Positions 12,051-12,116 of a stretch of DNA of 12,116 nt are shown here, piece by piece. The stretch is from NCBI GenBank assembly GCA_905200435.1, contig CAJKKJ010000004.1:1-12116 (forward strand), read 5' to 3'. The notes under the pieces were generated by a model. It had not been told where the DNA came from. It did not search any database and saw nothing but the letters and a program-made list of their open reading frames with translations. Source of the DNA: an uncultured Bacillota bacterium (GTDB lineage Bacteria; Bacillota_I; Bacilli_A; RF39; UBA660). A program made the position numbers and the translations under genes. Numbering within the stretch: position 1 is the stretch's first letter; each line of letters opens with the position of its first letter.

Positions 12051-12116
12051 TATAAGTGTTTGTTTGAATATTGTAAATGATGAATGTACAAAAAGGGGAA
12101 TGACTGATTACATTCC
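12040..12116 (+). CDS. Start of an unidentified gene coupled to the sigma factor (partial)
   Basis: An open frame begins at ATG 12040 or GTG 12043, with AGGAG (12031-12035) as SD, and overlaps the sigma-factor stop by several bases. It stays open to the right edge (25 full codons): NNISVCLNIVNDECTKRGMTDYIP after the start. No signal peptide or domain can be recognised from so little. ECF sigma genes are commonly followed by their anti-sigma factor, so that is the leading guess, based on position alone. The GTG fits the SD spacing (seven bases) better than the ATG (four bases). Confidence 0.55.
   Translation, partial: MVNNISVCLNIVNDECTKRGMTDYI

Noticed and set aside
1..12116. tRNA, rRNA, CRISPR array, insertion sequence or prophage
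   Set aside because: No cloverleaf-like GC-rich segments, no regularly spaced direct repeats, and no transposase, integrase or phage structural gene were found by reading both strands.

Overview
The window is very AT-rich with densely packed genes, mostly on the + strand, and A/T-ending codons. TAA, TAG and TGA all act as stops. SpmA/SpmB, a DacB-type carboxypeptidase, VanZ, PspC and strong Shine-Dalgarno (SD) sites point to a low-GC Bacillota (Firmicutes), perhaps a reduced-genome gut Bacilli or Erysipelotrichia-like lineage. The lineage is inference. I see no rRNA, tRNA, CRISPR array, IS element or phage gene, so this looks like chromosomal housekeeping and accessory sequence.

Layout: (1) 1-879: the tail of an unknown gene, a HIT hydrolase and a MazG-like pyrophosphohydrolase, closed by a terminator whose stem contains the stop codon. 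(2) 890-2522: an M20 deacetylase/peptidase (ArgE/DapE type) coupled to a CYTH phosphatase gene broken by an in-frame TAA at codon 23. (3) 2525-3548: a PspC-domain peptide and a YwaF/TIGR02206 membrane protein. (4) 3568-4531: two overlapping Nudix genes. (5) 4535-5588: a near-consensus promoter, an unrecognised gene and a DIP1984-family gene. (6) 5698-6800: a third Nudix gene coupled to VanZ. (7) 6801-7184: about 380 non-coding bases with two homologous hairpins that covary, a promoter embedded in an inverted repeat, and a leader terminator. (8) 7185-9275: dacB-spmA-spmB, the spore-cortex gene set, with overlapping genes. (9) 9272-9466: a single-cluster ferredoxin on the - strand, converging on spmB with overlapping stops. 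(10) 9570-10240: an unknown acidic protein with one C-terminal membrane anchor. (11) 10240-11448: an RlmD-type rRNA uracil methyltransferase. (12) 11576-12116: an ECF-like sigma factor split by a T8 frameshift, and the start of an overlapping downstream gene.

Themes: six phosphoanhydride-cleaving enzyme genes lie within 6 kb (HIT, MazG-like, CYTH, three Nudix), suggesting nucleotide-pool sanitation, although they sit in several transcription units. Transcription units are extremely compact: stop codons lie inside terminator hairpins, terminators nearly touch extended -10 promoters, and predicted 5' leaders consist of little more than the SD. The most novel-looking sequence is the structured non-coding stretch before dacB. 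Two genes (CYTH and the sigma factor) carry single-event disruptions that are either real or assembly errors. No obviously new defence or mobile system is visible.
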